Below are positions 1 through 13,500 of a stretch of 20,666 bases of DNA, one piece after another. The notes under the pieces are model-generated. The model did no database searches. It was not told the DNA's origin and was given only the letters and a program-made list of their open reading frames with translations. Numbering within the stretch: position 1 is the stretch's first letter; the number at the start of each line of letters is the position of its first letter. The stretch is from a virus, in IMG/VR virus record IMGVR_UViG_3300044825_003855, positions 1 through 20,666 of that record, one strand, 5' to 3'. A program made the position numbers and the translations under genes.

Positions 1-315
1 TTTAAACTGCAAAACTTAATTTTACAATCATTAATGTTATTGCAGATTTACCCTGAGTTATCAGAAGAAATGGCATTTTGTGAGGCACACGAAAGCAAAG
101 GATTTGCTAAAATTAATCATGAATCTTTGTATAGATTGCCACGATGGTTGGGAGTAAAGAAAATAAAACGTATTTATGAAAACTCTGGCAATCATTCTGG
201 AGTACCTAAATCTCCACATGTACGCAGTGGACATTGGAGATTGCAGCCCTGTGGCAAGCAAAACAAAGAACGTAAAACTATTTGGGTTCGCCCAGTGTGG
301 ATAAACTATGCTTAG
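1..315 (+). CDS. C-terminal part of unassigned phage/plasmid-type protein (5' end outside window)
   Basis: The reading frame is open from base 1 to the TAG at 313-315, so the ATG at 34 is probably internal and the gene very likely starts upstream of the window. About 104 residues are visible. The C-terminal third is distinctive: a segment of the form SPHxRSGHWRxQP, then RKTIWVRPVWIN, rich in His, Arg and Trp. I recall this type of ending from hypothetical proteins of phages and plasmids, some of them perhaps grouped with AcrVA2-like anti-CRISPR proteins. I cannot verify that link here and assign no function. The last 8 nt overlap the dCTP deaminase gene, which suggests translational coupling and a shared plus-strand operon. 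Confidence 0.7.
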   Translation, partial: FKLQNLILQSLMLLQIYPELSEEMAFCEAHESKGFAKINHESLYRLPRWLGVKKIKRIYENSGNHSGVPKSPHVRSGHWRLQPCGKQNKERKTIWVRPVWINYA

Positions 316-889
316 AAACGATAAGTGGATTATTGAAAAGTCAAAGGAAGGGATGATTGTCCCTTTTGAAAAAACGTTAGTCCGTCATGTTGATGAAAGA
401 CAGTCTATTAGCTATGGATTATCTTCTTACGGTTATGATATTAGCCTATCAGGAGAAGAGCTTTGCTTGTTTAAGCACGTGGTAGGGTCTATTGTTAATC
501 CTAAACAGTTTCATAATCATGTTGTAGAAAATCTTTCGCTACAGTATGACGAATATGGATCCTTTTTTGTTTTACCACCCCATTCTTATGCACTTGGTAA
601 GACAGTCGAAAAATTTAATATGCCTCCAAATGTAATGGGCATTTGTGTCGGAAAAAGCACTTACGCTAGAGTAGGTATTATGGTAAATATCACTCCATTA
701 GAGCCAGGATGGAAAGGATATTTAACCCTGGAAATTGCTAATTTAGCAGATACAGACTGTCGTGTTTATGCTAACGAAGGAATTGCTCAATTGTTGTTTC
801 TACAAGGCGATAATTGTCTAACTACTTATTCTGATAGACAAGGCAAATATCAAGAACAACCAGACGCGATTGTATATGCTAAAGTTTAG
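308..889 (+). CDS. dcd: dCTP deaminase
   Basis: This enzyme converts dCTP to dUTP plus ammonia and so feeds dUMP into thymidylate synthesis, which suits an AT-rich phage. The 193-residue length and N-terminus (xxNDKWI near residues 4-8, GMIxPF at 15-20) match the roughly 188-residue proteobacterial-type family, supporting the ATG at 308. Visible family motifs are SSYGYD (39-44), GKSTYARVGIMVN (115-127), the TPLEPGWKGYLTLEIAN block (129-145) with the expected catalytic Glu142, YANEGIAQLLFL (154-165), and the nucleotide-binding tail DRQGKYQ (176-182). All key residues are present, so it should be active. It overlaps the upstream gene by 8 nt and has no obvious Shine-Dalgarno of its own, implying translational coupling. 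A bifunctional dCTP deaminase/dUTPase is less likely, because the sequence follows the monofunctional long form. Confidence 0.95.
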   Translation: MLRNDKWIIEKSKEGMIVPFEKTLVRHVDERQSISYGLSSYGYDISLSGEELCLFKHVVGSIVNPKQFHNHVVENLSLQYDEYGSFFVLPPHSYALGKTVEKFNMPPNVMGICVGKSTYARVGIMVNITPLEPGWKGYLTLEIANLADTDCRVYANEGIAQLLFLQGDNCLTTYSDRQGKYQEQPDAIVYAKV

Positions 890-1560
890 CTGTTAACTAA
901 CGTAGCAATTTCCTCTGAGATTGCCAACACTTTTTGCAAATTAACAGGACAGCCAATATAGCAACGGGTTTTTTCTAATAAGAGAAAGCCCGTATATTTT
1001 TCATTAATTAAATACAAAAAATATGATTTAGTAAATCGTTTTTTCATCCAATTCTTGTATATTTTACCTTTTTGGTAATCATCATAATAAACATATTTTT
1101 GCTTACCTTCAACCATGTAATTTATCTCTGTGCTAACAATTGAGTAAATATGTTTAGTCTCTTTAGATTGAAGTCTGTTTACTGCACAATGCTCAAACCA
1201 GGCACAAAAAGAAGTGGCGTAAATACGATCATTTTTTTTCCTAACCTGTTCTAACAAAAACAATGTAGTACGATTAAAGCCTAGTTTAGTCAAGTCTCTT
1301 AATAATTCTCTAATAGATTCTTCTTCTTGTGGTGTAAATTCAGGAGTGTTAGAAGCCTGATGAGATAGGTCTTCAAATTTATTAATTAACAACTTGATTT
1401 GGCTTTTAAAATGCAAAAACAACCAGGCAGCCATAGCAGAAATTATTACCGGAGCAGCACTTATTATTAGCTCTGTCGTTATATCGACGACTATCTTGTA
1501 ATACGTATTGGTTGATTGCTGTTGTTGTGTTTCAGCCAAATACTTTTGCATAAAAATCAT
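886..1560 (-). CDS. Single-span membrane protein of unknown function
   Basis: This 224-residue protein is encoded 28 nt downstream of the tape measure gene on the same strand, so the two are probably co-transcribed. It has a short polar, Gln-rich N-terminus, one clear hydrophobic span at about residues 29-51, then a basic stretch (HFKSQIK), which by the positive-inside rule places the rest in the cytoplasm. A charged linker (60-85) leads to a soluble domain with alternating hydrophobic strands (FNRTTLFLLEQV at 95-106, KYTGFLLLE at 188-196). The plan of one membrane span, linker and small alpha/beta domain resembles GAF-like membrane proteins I recall from phages, but this is a loose resemblance. 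A holin-like or superinfection-exclusion role is possible but unproven. Its TAA overlaps the dcd TAG in a shared TTAG at 886-889. The start could also be the Met at residue 4. Confidence 0.75.
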   Translation of the reverse strand: MIFMQKYLAETQQQQSTNTYYKIVVDITTELIISAAPVIISAMAAWLFLHFKSQIKLLINKFEDLSHQASNTPEFTPQEEESIRELLRDLTKLGFNRTTLFLLEQVRKKNDRIYATSFCAWFEHCAVNRLQSKETKHIYSIVSTEINYMVEGKQKYVYYDDYQKGKIYKNWMKKRFTKSYFLYLINEKYTGFLLLEKTRCYIGCPVNLQKVLAISEEIATLVNS

Positions 1561-1588
1561 TAACTCTATTTAAATAATTGACATTTTA

Positions 1589-4500
1589 TTAACGTTTTGG
1601 AATTGTTCCACCTTGTCTTTGCTGGCGTTGAATTTCATTTAACACAGCAGATTGTACGGCAGACCTTAATTGACTTGCATCTAATCCATTAGAAGATGCA
1701 TTATTACCATTAGATTCAATGTTGATAGGAATATTAACAACATTGCTATTAGAAGTATTTTCAGTATTAATTGTTGGTGCTACTCCTGCATTTACAACAC
1801 CGCCACTCGAATAATTCATAATTCTGTGGAATTGCTTTTCCTCTGGAGATACAACACCGCCACTCGAATATGTTCTTATCTTTTCTACAATTCCACCATC
1901 TGCATGAAATTGCTTTTCCTCTGGAGATACAACACCGCCACTCGAATATGTTCTTATCTTTTCTACAATTCCACCATCTGCATAATTTCTTATTTCAGAA
2001 CTGCCATTGCCCTTCATGTAATTATTTGTTCTGTTAAATTGCCGCTCTTCTATCAAAGCGTTTGAAGATACAACACCACCATCTGAATATGTTTTTATCT
2101 TTTCTATAATCCCGCCATCTGCATAATTTCCTATTTCAGAATTGCCATTGCCCTTCATGTAATTACTTGTTCTGTTGAATCGCCGCTCTTCTAGCAAAAC
2201 GTTATAGTCAATTACTCTATGCAATCCAGCATCTTCAAATCTCTTATTCTGTTCTACTGTTAATACTCTCTCTCCTGGCGTTAATACTGCAAGCACTGGT
2301 TTTATGCCACCATTAGCTGATTTTTCTTTTAGAACAGCTTGGTTAATTGATTGGATAATTCCACCGCCTGCATAGTTAGGCACAACTCCAGTACTGGTTA
2401 CTTCTCCTCCGGTAAATGCTGTTGATGCTTTCTTGCCACCACCTCCAAACAATCCTCCAATTGCAGAAAACAATCCTCCAAGTAATCCACCTTCTCCTAC
2501 TAATGATTGAAGCAGCATCTTAATAGCCATGTTAATGAGTCCGCTTAGTATATTCTGAGCTAAGTTGTTTAAAACATCGTCTAGTTTTTGAACACCCATT
2601 ATTACGTCTGTAAATCCAGAAGATAAATCATTGATTAAACTATTTCTTACTAAATCTTTTATAGAATTTACTATACTTTTAGCTGAATTTTCAATTTCTT
2701 TAATTTCTGCATCGAGTTTTTCTTTAGCTTCTTTTTTTCTAATTTCCTTTGTTGCTGCATCTAAACTACTATCGTGGTCTATTGATTGAATTTGTTTTGC
2801 ATAGTCATCTCTTTTTTCTTCTATTTTTATTTTTCTTTCTTGAGCATTAGCAACAAATTCATTGCCACCTAAGTTTCTATAATTTTGTATTTTCAATAAT
2901 TCAATAGATCTAGCAAAATTCCTCTTTTCTTGCTCACGAGTAAGATCTAATTCGGCTATTCTATTTTGTTTTAGTACGTCTAAGCTGGCATCATATTTAT
3001 TTTTTTCTTCTTGAGGAATATTCGATTTTATTAATTTTTCGCGAAGCGCCGTTATTTCTGATTCAATATTAATTACACTTATTTGGTAAGCATTGTTGTT
3101 TATCTGTTCTTTAAGTAATTTATTATCTTCATTTTGTCTTACGTTTGTTATTTTTTCACTTATTGTTGTATTACTTTTAAAATCGTCTTCGTTAGCTTGT
3201 TTTTCTTTTTGAAGAATATTGTCGAATTCTGCTTTTTCTTTGTTATAACCTTCTTCTGTTAATCTAGTAGAATCTGCCATTGGAAGCTTTCTTCTTTCTA
3301 GTAATTTTTTTATATTTTCATAATATTTTTTCTGTGCGTTTAAATCAGCCATTTTTCTTTCGAGATCTATTCTAAGTAAATCATTTTTACCATCCCAAGT
3401 CAAATTAAGTTGTTGACGTAATAAAGAAATTTGTGATTCATATTGACTTATTTGAATTGCTAACTCATTTATATTAAAATCATTTTCTCCGATTTGTGTA
3501 TTAACTGTTTCTTCTGTTTTAATTTGTTGTTGAATTTGGTTTTTCTTATCTAAAAACATTTTTAAAGCGTTTTGAGTTGTTCGCAATCTTGCAGTAATTG
3601 CTTTTTTAGTATCCTCTGCATCTTGTTGTATAAGAATAATCATATCAAGTATTTGTTGTTTATATAGTGGATAACCTTTTAGCTGATCTGCAAATTTTTT
3701 AAGCTGTTCAATACTATTTTGTGTTGTGTCTGGCAACCGTTCTAATGAAAGTTTGTCACTATCAATGCTGGTTGTTAATTTTCTTTCAAGCGTTTCCAGC
3801 TCTCTAATACTAGATATAGCAGTATTTGAAGCATTGCTTTTTGGATCGCCTGCATATTTTGATATAAGATTTTGTACTTCAGATAATGAGTCACTTTGTG
3901 GAGTAGTTAAAGGAAATTGTTTATCGAGTGACATTGATCGTTGATTTGCTGCTCTATTATTGTCAGCAAGATCCATTGCGTTTTTTAAAATGGCAGCTGC
4001 GGTTTGTTCTTGGATTTTAGTACTTTGATTTATTAATTGTCTTACTTGAGTATTAGGTTTAGGTTTATCTAAATTAGGTACAGAATTTTCCGGATTTGTT
4101 ACTTTTATTGGTTGTCCGTTTCTACGGATAAAAGGTATTGTTTTAGGAATTTTAGAAGCTTGATTTTCAGGTCCTGGTAGTATTTTTTTAGTAGTTATAG
4201 GAGTCTGATTAGTTATAGGTTTTGACGCTGACCTTGGTTTTTGTTCTGTTTTAATACCTAAATATTTTAGTGCTTCTTCCACTTGTTTATTTTGAAGCGC
4301 ATAATCTGGTCGAGGTTCAATTATTCCAAGAACATTACTTAAATCTGTTATTTTTCTTAATCTATTAAAAGTTCTAATACCGTTTAAGATTTTTACTGGA
4401 TTATTAATTTGCTCTCTTGTTGTATTTCTGGCTTCAACCTTATTTCTATCTTCAAAACGTTTTAGCTCTGACGAATGTACTGGGTAATCTGGAAAATCTT

Positions 4501-7500
4501 TATGATTGTATTTTGGATTATTCAAAAAATCAATTAATTCATTAATAGTTGATCTTTCTAATAAAGACATTATTATTTTTTGCACATTACTTGGTAACGG
4601 TTGACTTTTGTAGCCTAATAAATTTACAAATCTTTGATAAAATTGTTTTTCTACACTTTGTATATCTTTAGTTGAGTATGGAACAAGAGGAAAATTTTTC
4701 TGTATAAGAGGAAATTTTCGTTCCGGAGGATTTGTTGAGTTTTGCGTTATTTGTTGTGACGTTGGTTTATTCGTTGTTTGTTGTGACGTTGGTTTATTCG
4801 TTGTTTGTTGTGACGTTGGTTTATTCGTTGTTTGTTGTGACGTTGGTTTATTTGTTGTTTGTTGTGACGTTGGTTTATTTGTTGTTTGTTGTGACGTTGG
4901 TTTATTTGTTGTTTGTTGTGACGTTGGTTTTGTTGTTGATCTATTCCATCCATTATCATCTGGTTTAATTTTTAAATAGTTTAATGCTTGTTCAATTTGT
5001 TTATCCTGAAGTGCTCGGTCTGGTTCAAGTTTAAGTATTTCTATAACAGGATCTAATTCAGATTTTCCAAGTTCACGTAGATTCCCCCAACTATTTTTAT
5101 CATTTCTTCTTTGATCTCTAGCTCGAACGTCATTTATGTCGTCAAAACGTTTTAGTTCTTGCGAATGTGCTTTAGAATTTGGAAAATTCTTATGATTGTA
5201 TTTTGGATCATTCAAAAAATTAATTAATTCGTCAATAGTTGATTTTTCTATTAAATCCATTATTATTTTTTGCACATTACTTGGTAACGGTTGACTTTTG
5301 TAGCCTAATAAATTTACAAATCTTTCATAAAATTGTTTTTCTACACTTTGTATATCTTTGGTTGAGTATGGAACAAGAGGAAAATTTTTCTGTATAAGAG
5401 GAAATTTTCGTTCCGAATGTTTTGTTGTTCTAAGTGCTATTTGAGTATTTGTTAAGTTTGGCAAAAATCCTCCCATATCTGAAATAACATTTGGAACAGC
5501 AGCAACTAAAGCTCCTGGTCCATAATTAATGCCAGAGTCATTATTTTCTCTATAACCAATTCTAGAATCGTCCTGAACATTACTGGAAGAGCGTTTTTTA
5601 GGATTTCTATTTTCAATTTGCTTTAATAACTCAACTTGAGTTTGTAAATCTATTGTTGTTTGTGAGACATTTTGTTGTATTCCTTGGAAAGTTGATCCAA
5701 CTCCCACCATAGTTTTGTTTATATCGTTTACTGTTCTCTGAGTCTCGATAAACTGTTTGTTAGCTTTAATTTGAACTTGAACTTGATTTTCTATAGCTAA
5801 ATTAGTTTTTGACAATTCACTTACAACTTTTTTAACTGAATCTCCAGCTTTATCAAAAACTTTTTGTAAATCATCGTTAGCGCTATTATATTCTTTTTTT
5901 AAATTATCTCGAACAGTATTAACTTTTTGAACAAATACTTGTCCGCTAGGTAATTGCTCTAATAAATTTTGTTCTTGTACTTGAAGTGATCTAATTCTTT
6001 CTTTGTCTGAAATTACTCTTTGTTGATAATCTATAGCTGCGTTCAAACCATTGCTAATTTCATCTATAAATTCGCTGATTGTGCCAACAAATTTAGTAAA
6101 CTCATTTTCAGAAATGCCTTTTAAAGCTGTGTTTATTTTTGATTTATAAGAATTAAGTTCTAATTGAATCCTAGCTTTCTTGATTTCAATTTCAATATCT
6201 TTTAATTGTTTGAACAAATTAAAATTGTAATCTGCTATTTGTTGGTTTAGCTCTTTAATTTTTTGCCTGTAATCATATCTTGAGCGCGCTAATTCTGCTT
6301 TGTTTTGAGCTAGTGCCGCAGTATCGTCTCTAACTTGTTTTTGCAGATCTTGATATTCTTTGGCTTGTTCAGTGGTAAGTTCACTTTCAGGAATACCAGA
6401 CATTCCTCTTAAAGCTTTTATTTTGTTATTTAAGACAAGATCTAACCCAAATATTTTATCTTCTATTTCATATATTTTGCCTTCAGAACTTGCAAAATCA
6501 ATGTCTCCTTTTGTAATATTATTTAACGAGTAAGGAGTTTGATTAATTCCCTTAAAAGCTGCGTCGTATAAACTTGATTCTCTAACTGATGCAGAAATTT
6601 GTATTTCTGACAAATATTTTTCATAACCTATTTCAACTTTGCGTAAAGCTTTTTTAGTTTCTGCATAAATTAACTCTAGTGGTTTTACAGGAATTAAACT
6701 TAAAAAGATTTTTTTAGCTTCTTCTCCTATTTTTTGTATTTTTTTACCTTTTTCTATAAAAATGTCTCTTATTTCTCTTGGGTAATCTTTAGCCTCTTCT
6801 TGTATTTTTTTACCCTGTTCGATCATGTCGTCAAAATTTTTAATTATTTTGTCATTTTCTTTTGATAGCTTGCTTCTTTCTTTAAGCTTAATGTTTATGT
6901 CTTTGTCAATCTTTTTAGCTTTTTCTTGTGAATCATAAGTATTTTGATCAACTAAAGCTATTTTCTTTGCTGTTAATTCATCAATTTCTTTATCTATTTT
7001 ATTAATTTTTTCGTTATTTTGTTGTAAACTTTGTGCTGTAGATTGTTTTCTCTCTGGTGTTAAACCATGAGTTTGTATTTCTTTTTCATAAGATACAATA
7101 TTGTCGTCAAGACTCTTTAAGTTTAAAATTGTTTGTGTAGCAGCTTCTGTCATTCTAAAGTCAGTATCCCTGACAAGAGCTTTTTTAAGTTTGTCATTTT
7201 TTTCTAAATAATCTGCAATTCTTTTTTGAGGTTTTTTCGCGCCAGCAACATATTGAACATCTTCTGCAAGTCTTCCTATTGGATTAAAATTCAATCTTAA
7301 AAAATGGCGATGATCAATATCGTCAGGAGTTTTACCAAAATTTTTAGTTAAATCATAAAAAATGCCTTCAAGATGGTTTAATCCTTCTTTTGAGTTTTCT
7401 GCTAAAGCTCGGTTTACATTTTTGATTGCATCATCAAATTTATATCCTTGAGATTTAGCACCAAAAACAAAAGCAATGTCTAATTCCAGTCCTTTAGAAG

Positions 7501-10500
7501 GAAGTGAATCTGATAAATTTCTAACTCCAGTTGCTACTTTGTCAATAGTATTGCCACTATTTTCTACAGCTTTATCCATTTTTTTGAAAGATTCACCTAT
7601 TGACGTTAAAGAAGCATTAATCGCCAATGCCATTTTATTGATTGATTCTTGTACTGGATTGCTAAAATCACTTCTAGCTAAAAACATTAAACCCAAAGCA
7701 AGTGCGGCTTCAATTGCTAACACACTTAATGCTTTTAATCCTTTTCCTATTCCAGAAATTATATTAGATAAAACCGACCCCCATGCGCCTCTAGCTTGTC
7801 CAGCTATTGCAGCATCTGGATGGAATACCAATTGAATTGCTTTTATAAAACCAGTTGACATTACAGATGTTTTAAAAGCTTGTAATGATGTAGTAAAATT
7901 AGTCCATGCATTTGTAGCGCTAAGAACAATACTTGATTTAATACCTCCTAAAACTGTTTTTAATCCATCTCCAATAGTTTTAAGAGGGTTAGTTTGTAGC
8001 TTGGTCCACAATTCTGCTGCTGATGTTTTAAATGACAAGAAAGCAGCTCCAGTTCTATCTATTAACGGCTTAATAGGAGAAGCGTCATACATTCTTCTCA
8101 TTTCCTGCCCAAAAGTTGCACCTGCACTAGTACCTCCCGCTCTAGTGACTCCTGTTGGTGCTGTTGTTGGTGCTGTTTTATTGTTTTCAAAATTATCAGC
8201 TTCTTTAAAAACATCTTGGAATTTGTCAAAAGTAGTAGCGAATAAAGATCTTCCTCCCGCTCCTTTAAGAGATGCTCCTTTTATAAAGGATCCCATTAAT
8301 ATACCAAGTTCTGCAAATCTTTTAAAAATTGAGCCAAGCAAAGGTCCTCCAATAATTTTTAACAATTTTAGCAATTGCTCAAACATTAATATTAACGCAC
8401 CTAGCTCTACCATTCCTGGCTTAATTGGTTTAAAGAAAAATCCAAGAATATTTTCAAGAGCATTTTTTTCCGGTTTTTTGTTGCCACCAATAACAACATC
8501 GAAAAATCCTTTGCCATCTCCTTTAAACATATTTCCATTAAAGAGATTGCCTAACCCATTAAAACTAGCTTTTAATCTGTCTAATTGGGTAATTATCATA
8601 ACAACAAAGTTGTATGTACCTTTTGACATATTTTCCATAACAGAGTTTTGCGCACCCAGCCAATCATCTGCTATGTCTGCAAAAATCCCTAAAAAGAATG
8701 GACTGAGAGTTCCTACGAACGCAGCAAGTGAAGCAATTATACCATTCCCTAAACTTATTATAAAAGTTTTAACTGGTGCTATACTAAGAATAGTTACAGT
8801 ACCAGCCAAAATTACTGCTGCTGCACCTACAATAAAACTTCCAATGATTTTAATAATATTTTCTAAAGATTTATTAATTAAATCTGCGGCTCCTGCAAGT
8901 ATGTTTGTTATCCCAGTAAATAATCCACCAAAAATATTTGTTAATTTAATATTTATCTCTGCTCCAACGTTTTGTAATTTATTAAAAGATGTAACAAAAT
9001 TGTTTGTTCCTTTTGCCATTTCACCATATTCACTTAATAATTTATCTGCAACTTTAGGCATAACTTCTTCAGACATTAAAGCTCCTGTTGCACTCATTTG
9101 AGATAATTGAGCAGTGCTAACTCCTACTGATTCAGCAAAAATTCGCATAGCGGGAGGGAATTTTTCACCCAACTGCTGTCTTAATTCTTCCATTGAAATT
9201 TTGCCTTTAGACAGCATTTGATTATAAGCGAGAAAAATTGAATTTGCGTCTTCTTGAGAAATTGATAAAGCAGCTATAGACGCTGTTATTCCTTCATGTA
9301 ATTTTTTTACACCTTCACCTTCTAGCTTTGTTCCTTGCGCTGCAACAGCTAATTGACTATATGATTCAAGTGATGTCATTATAGGTGTGTTATATTGTTT
9401 CGCCATATTTGTAGCGTATTGAAATTCTGCTTGTCCACTACCAGCTTTACCTCCCAAAAAATTAAAACGTGTTTGCAGCGATTGTATTTTCAGCATAGAT
9501 TGAATTAAAAGTTCAACTCGTTGATGAAGTGCAGAAACAGCATTTCCAATAGCATCAAAAATTGGAGTTAATGGAGCCATCATTGGACCTATAGCTGTAA
9601 GAAAAGTGCCGATAGGAGCAAAAACAGATCCCAAAGATACAACAAAAGACATTATATTAGTTTGAAAGTCTTCTTTATCATCTGGATTTATAGCCTGTAG
9701 CGCATCTCTCCTAAATTGAAATCCTACTGCTTGCCAGAAATCTTTAAAAATAGCTCTAGGAACAACAACGCCTCGCTTCATGCGATCTATTATATTGTTA
9801 AAGATTTGCGCAGGATTTTCTGTCCCAATAGCTTTATCAACTTCTCTCTTGATGTCTGCTCCGACATCTTTCCACTTACCTATAGTTTCTTGAAAACCTT
9901 TAATTAAAGCTTGTCCAATATTCATTCCTTCTGCTGTAAATGCTTTATGAAACGCAGATATACCTAATAATAAAGCAGTCATCGCCATTTTTATTTGAGC
10001 TGGATTTATGCGTATTCCCAAAACAGCTGCAATGTTTTTAATTCCAGACGTTCTCATTAACGTTCCAGCAGTACGAGTTGTTAAATCAATAGCTTGATCT
10101 ACATTTCCAGAAGCGTAAGCATTTGCTATGTTAACTACTCTACGACCTAAGCCTTTAGAAGAAAATAGTCCAGAGTTTGCACCAGCACCAATAATTGTTT
10201 TAATTAATAAATCTCTAATTTCACCAAAGATTTTACTATTTTTTTCATAAATTCCTCTTAATAAATTACTGTTTTTTGGATTTTTGATAGTAATACTGTC
10301 AAAAAATGTTTTTAAAACTTGTTCAGCTAATTCTTTAGCTCCTTTTTGTACTTGCTGAGTTCCTTCAATTTGAGTTCCCTTGATTCCAACAGAAGAAATG
10401 TTTTCTCTAATTTGATCTCTAATTACTGTTCCTATAGAATCCCGTGCTTCGTTTTCTCCTAAAGCAGGTAAACGATCTGAATATAAAGTTGCTGCTGCAT

Positions 10501-13500
10501 TTCCTAATCCTCCAACTAATTTACCACTTAATATTGGTCCAATGGCAGGTATTTTCCCAATAAATGGCAACATGTTTTTCAAGAACGGAATTTTTGAAAA
10601 CATTTGGCTAATCATAAATTGTTGTGGAATTTCAGAAATTATTTTTGTTAACAAGTTCTTTTGTCCTATAGATCTTCTGCCTAAGTCTATTCCACTTACA
10701 GAATGAATCATTTTACGAATAAATCCATCTTCTTGAAATAAATTATTGTTTTCAAAAGATTTTTGGAAAAACTTTCCTATCTTAGATGCTTGGCTTCCTA
10801 TTATTCCTGGCAACATAGGAGCTAAGAAAGGTAATATATCCATAATACCTTTTTGTCCATTTACCAAGCCAAATAAAGTAGACGATGTTTTAAATAATCC
10901 CAAGTTAGAAAACGCTCCAAGTGGCAATCTTCCTGTTCCCATAAAATTTTTCTCAACTAAATTTTGAACAGTCTTGCCAACTGCTTTACGTAAGAAACCT
11001 GCAATTGAAAAAGAACCTTGCTGAGACGTTTCACTAAAGCTGGATATAATACTATCAAATATTTGTTTTAGTAAAGGTTCCCGTCCTTTATTTACTGTTT
11101 TGCTAGCATCTTTTGTAATATTTTTAATATTTGCATATTTTATACCTTGTTCTTTTGCTCCTTTTCTCGCTTGTTTATATATGTTTGTAATTTGCGTTAA
11201 AGTTTGTTCTTCTGTTAATTTACCTTCATTAAAATCTTTTGCAAAATCTTGAAGCAGATTGTCTATTTGATTTCTTCTGCGTTTATGATCTAACTTGTCT
11301 CTTTTACTTATAGTAGGATCTGCCAATATAGCGTCAATACTTTTCTTGTATTCCTCCGAGATTTTGTAACTCGCTAATACAAGTGTAGAAATATTTTTTC
11401 TTGAGTTTCTAATAACAGAGAAAAGATCTTCGTATTTTAGCTGTGGTGTTTTAGGTCTTCTGTTCATCAATCCTTTAAACTCTATATTAGCTTCCCTGTT
11501 TGCACCTATAATTGTTCTAGAAAAATTCTTTCCTAATGCTTCTTGTACTGTTGCATTAGTAGAAGATCTTCCCATATTTGTCATTGATTGAATATTCCTG
11601 CTACGAATACGATTCAATTCTTGACGCGCTTCTTTGTCATCAGCAAATTTATTTTCACGATAATCTTTGGCAAAGTTTTTAAGATCTTGATCCATTCTAT
11701 TTCTACTTGCTTTAAGCCGTTGTTTTTCAGCTTTGGAAACAGATGGATCTTTTAGTAAAGTATCAACAATTTTTTTGTATTCTTCAGATATTTTTTTCCC
11801 TGAAAAAGCTAAAGCAGCAATAGCAGCATCTCCAAAACTATTACCAAAGTTAAGTCCTATTGAACGCATGATTTTAGATGGAGATTTAATACCTAACACG
11901 TTTTTAATGCTTTCAATTAGAAAAGAAAATCCTTTGACAATTAAATTACTTTTTGATTTAAAATCTATAAATCCATCAAAGAAACTTTTTACTAAATTTA
12001 ATCCTATTCTAAAAAAATTTTCTTGAAATGTTTTTATAGGTAGATTATTTATTTTATTAGAATTATATTCTTTAGAAACTGGATTTTCTATATTTGGAAT
12101 TTCTGGATTTAACATTGAAATATCTTTTCTTTCTTCTGCTATTAAATCTTTGTAATTATTAGAATTAAATTCTTCAACAACCAAATCTTTTATATTTGGA
12201 ATTTCTGGATTTAACATTGAAATATCTTTTCTTTCTTTTGTTATTAAATCTTTGTAATTATTAGAATTATATTCTTCAACAACCGAATCTTCTATATTTG
12301 GAATTTCTGAATTTAACATTGAAATATCTTTTCTTTCTTTTGCTATTAAATCTTTGTAATTTTCAAGTTTACTTTTATAATCTTTAAAACCTTCATTTTC
12401 TGTTATTCGTGACGACATGTTGTGTAATTTTTCAGTCCATAATTCTAAAACAGAATCTATTTCTTTAAATGCATTGTTTAAAATAGAATCTAGTTCTTTA
12501 ATTGCATCTTCAGTAGATGAAAATTTACCTTCTTTATAATCTTTCCTAAAAGTCTGAAGAGATTCGTCGTTTAACATATTTACTTTACTAGAAAATCTTG
12601 TTTTTAATTTATCACCTTTTTCGTATTCATCCTCATCCCAATAAGTATGATCGGGAATATCTCTATTGTCAAACAAAGCACTAATTTTTCCTTGAGATTT
12701 TTCAAGTACTTTGCTTGCTGCAAGAATTTGTTTATCAATAAAATCGTTTGATGAGTTTACTAATTCAATAAAATCGTTTGATGAGTTTACTAATTCAATA
12801 AAATTCTTTGATGGGTTTTCTGATTCAAATTTAGAAAAAGCTAAATTTTTTACATCTGGAATTTCTGATGTTTTAATATTTTTTATATCTTCTATTTGAG
12901 AAATCGCAGTATCAATCTCTTCATCTGTATAGTTAAATTCAGGATTGTTTATTTTTGCATTTACTCTTTTAGAATATATGTTTAAAACAGAATCTATTTC
13001 CTCAATCATAAAATCTAGCATAAGATCCATTTCTTTGGCTGCATCTTCAGCAGATGAAAATTTACCTTCTTTGTAATTTTCTTTAAAAGATTTAATAAAT
13101 TTATTGTTCGGTATATTTTGAAATATTTCCATTAAATCATTAATTTGATCTTGGTCGTCAATTTTTTCTTTTATAACAGGATTTTTTTTAAAAGATTTAA
13201 CAAAAGGCATAGCAGCACGTATTACTGGATTTTTAAGTATAGTATCAAACAATGGGCTTTCAGCAGCCAATTTTTCTTTGGACATTATAGGCTGAGATGA
13301 GGAATTATTTAATTTTTCAAAAATTCTGTTTTCTTCAAATAGTTTAATTGCCGCAAAAACTAGTGTATCAATAGAACCAGCAGGATTTTCTTTAAAAGAT
13401 TCAACAAAAGGCATAGCAGCACGTACTAATGGGCTGTTTTCTTTAAAAGATTTTAATTTAGATTTAACAAAAGGCATAGCAGCACGTATTACTGGATTTT

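Noticed and set aside
61-261. Minus-strand 66-codon frame near the left edge
   Set aside because: It is opposite a plus-strand frame with a conserved C-terminal signature and overlap with dcd.
4751-4930. CRISPR-like array
   Set aside because: The 27-bp units are directly adjacent with no unique spacers and are in frame within the tape measure gene.
4732-4968. Repetitive plus- and minus-strand reading frames over the 27-bp array
   Set aside because: A 27-bp repeat keeps several frames open; only the long minus-strand frame continues into conserved sequence.
8001-9101. 366-codon plus-strand reading frame
   Set aside because: It is antisense to the conserved tape measure domain and hydrophobic segments, has no ribosome site or recognisable motif, and arises from the low stop frequency opposite this sequence.
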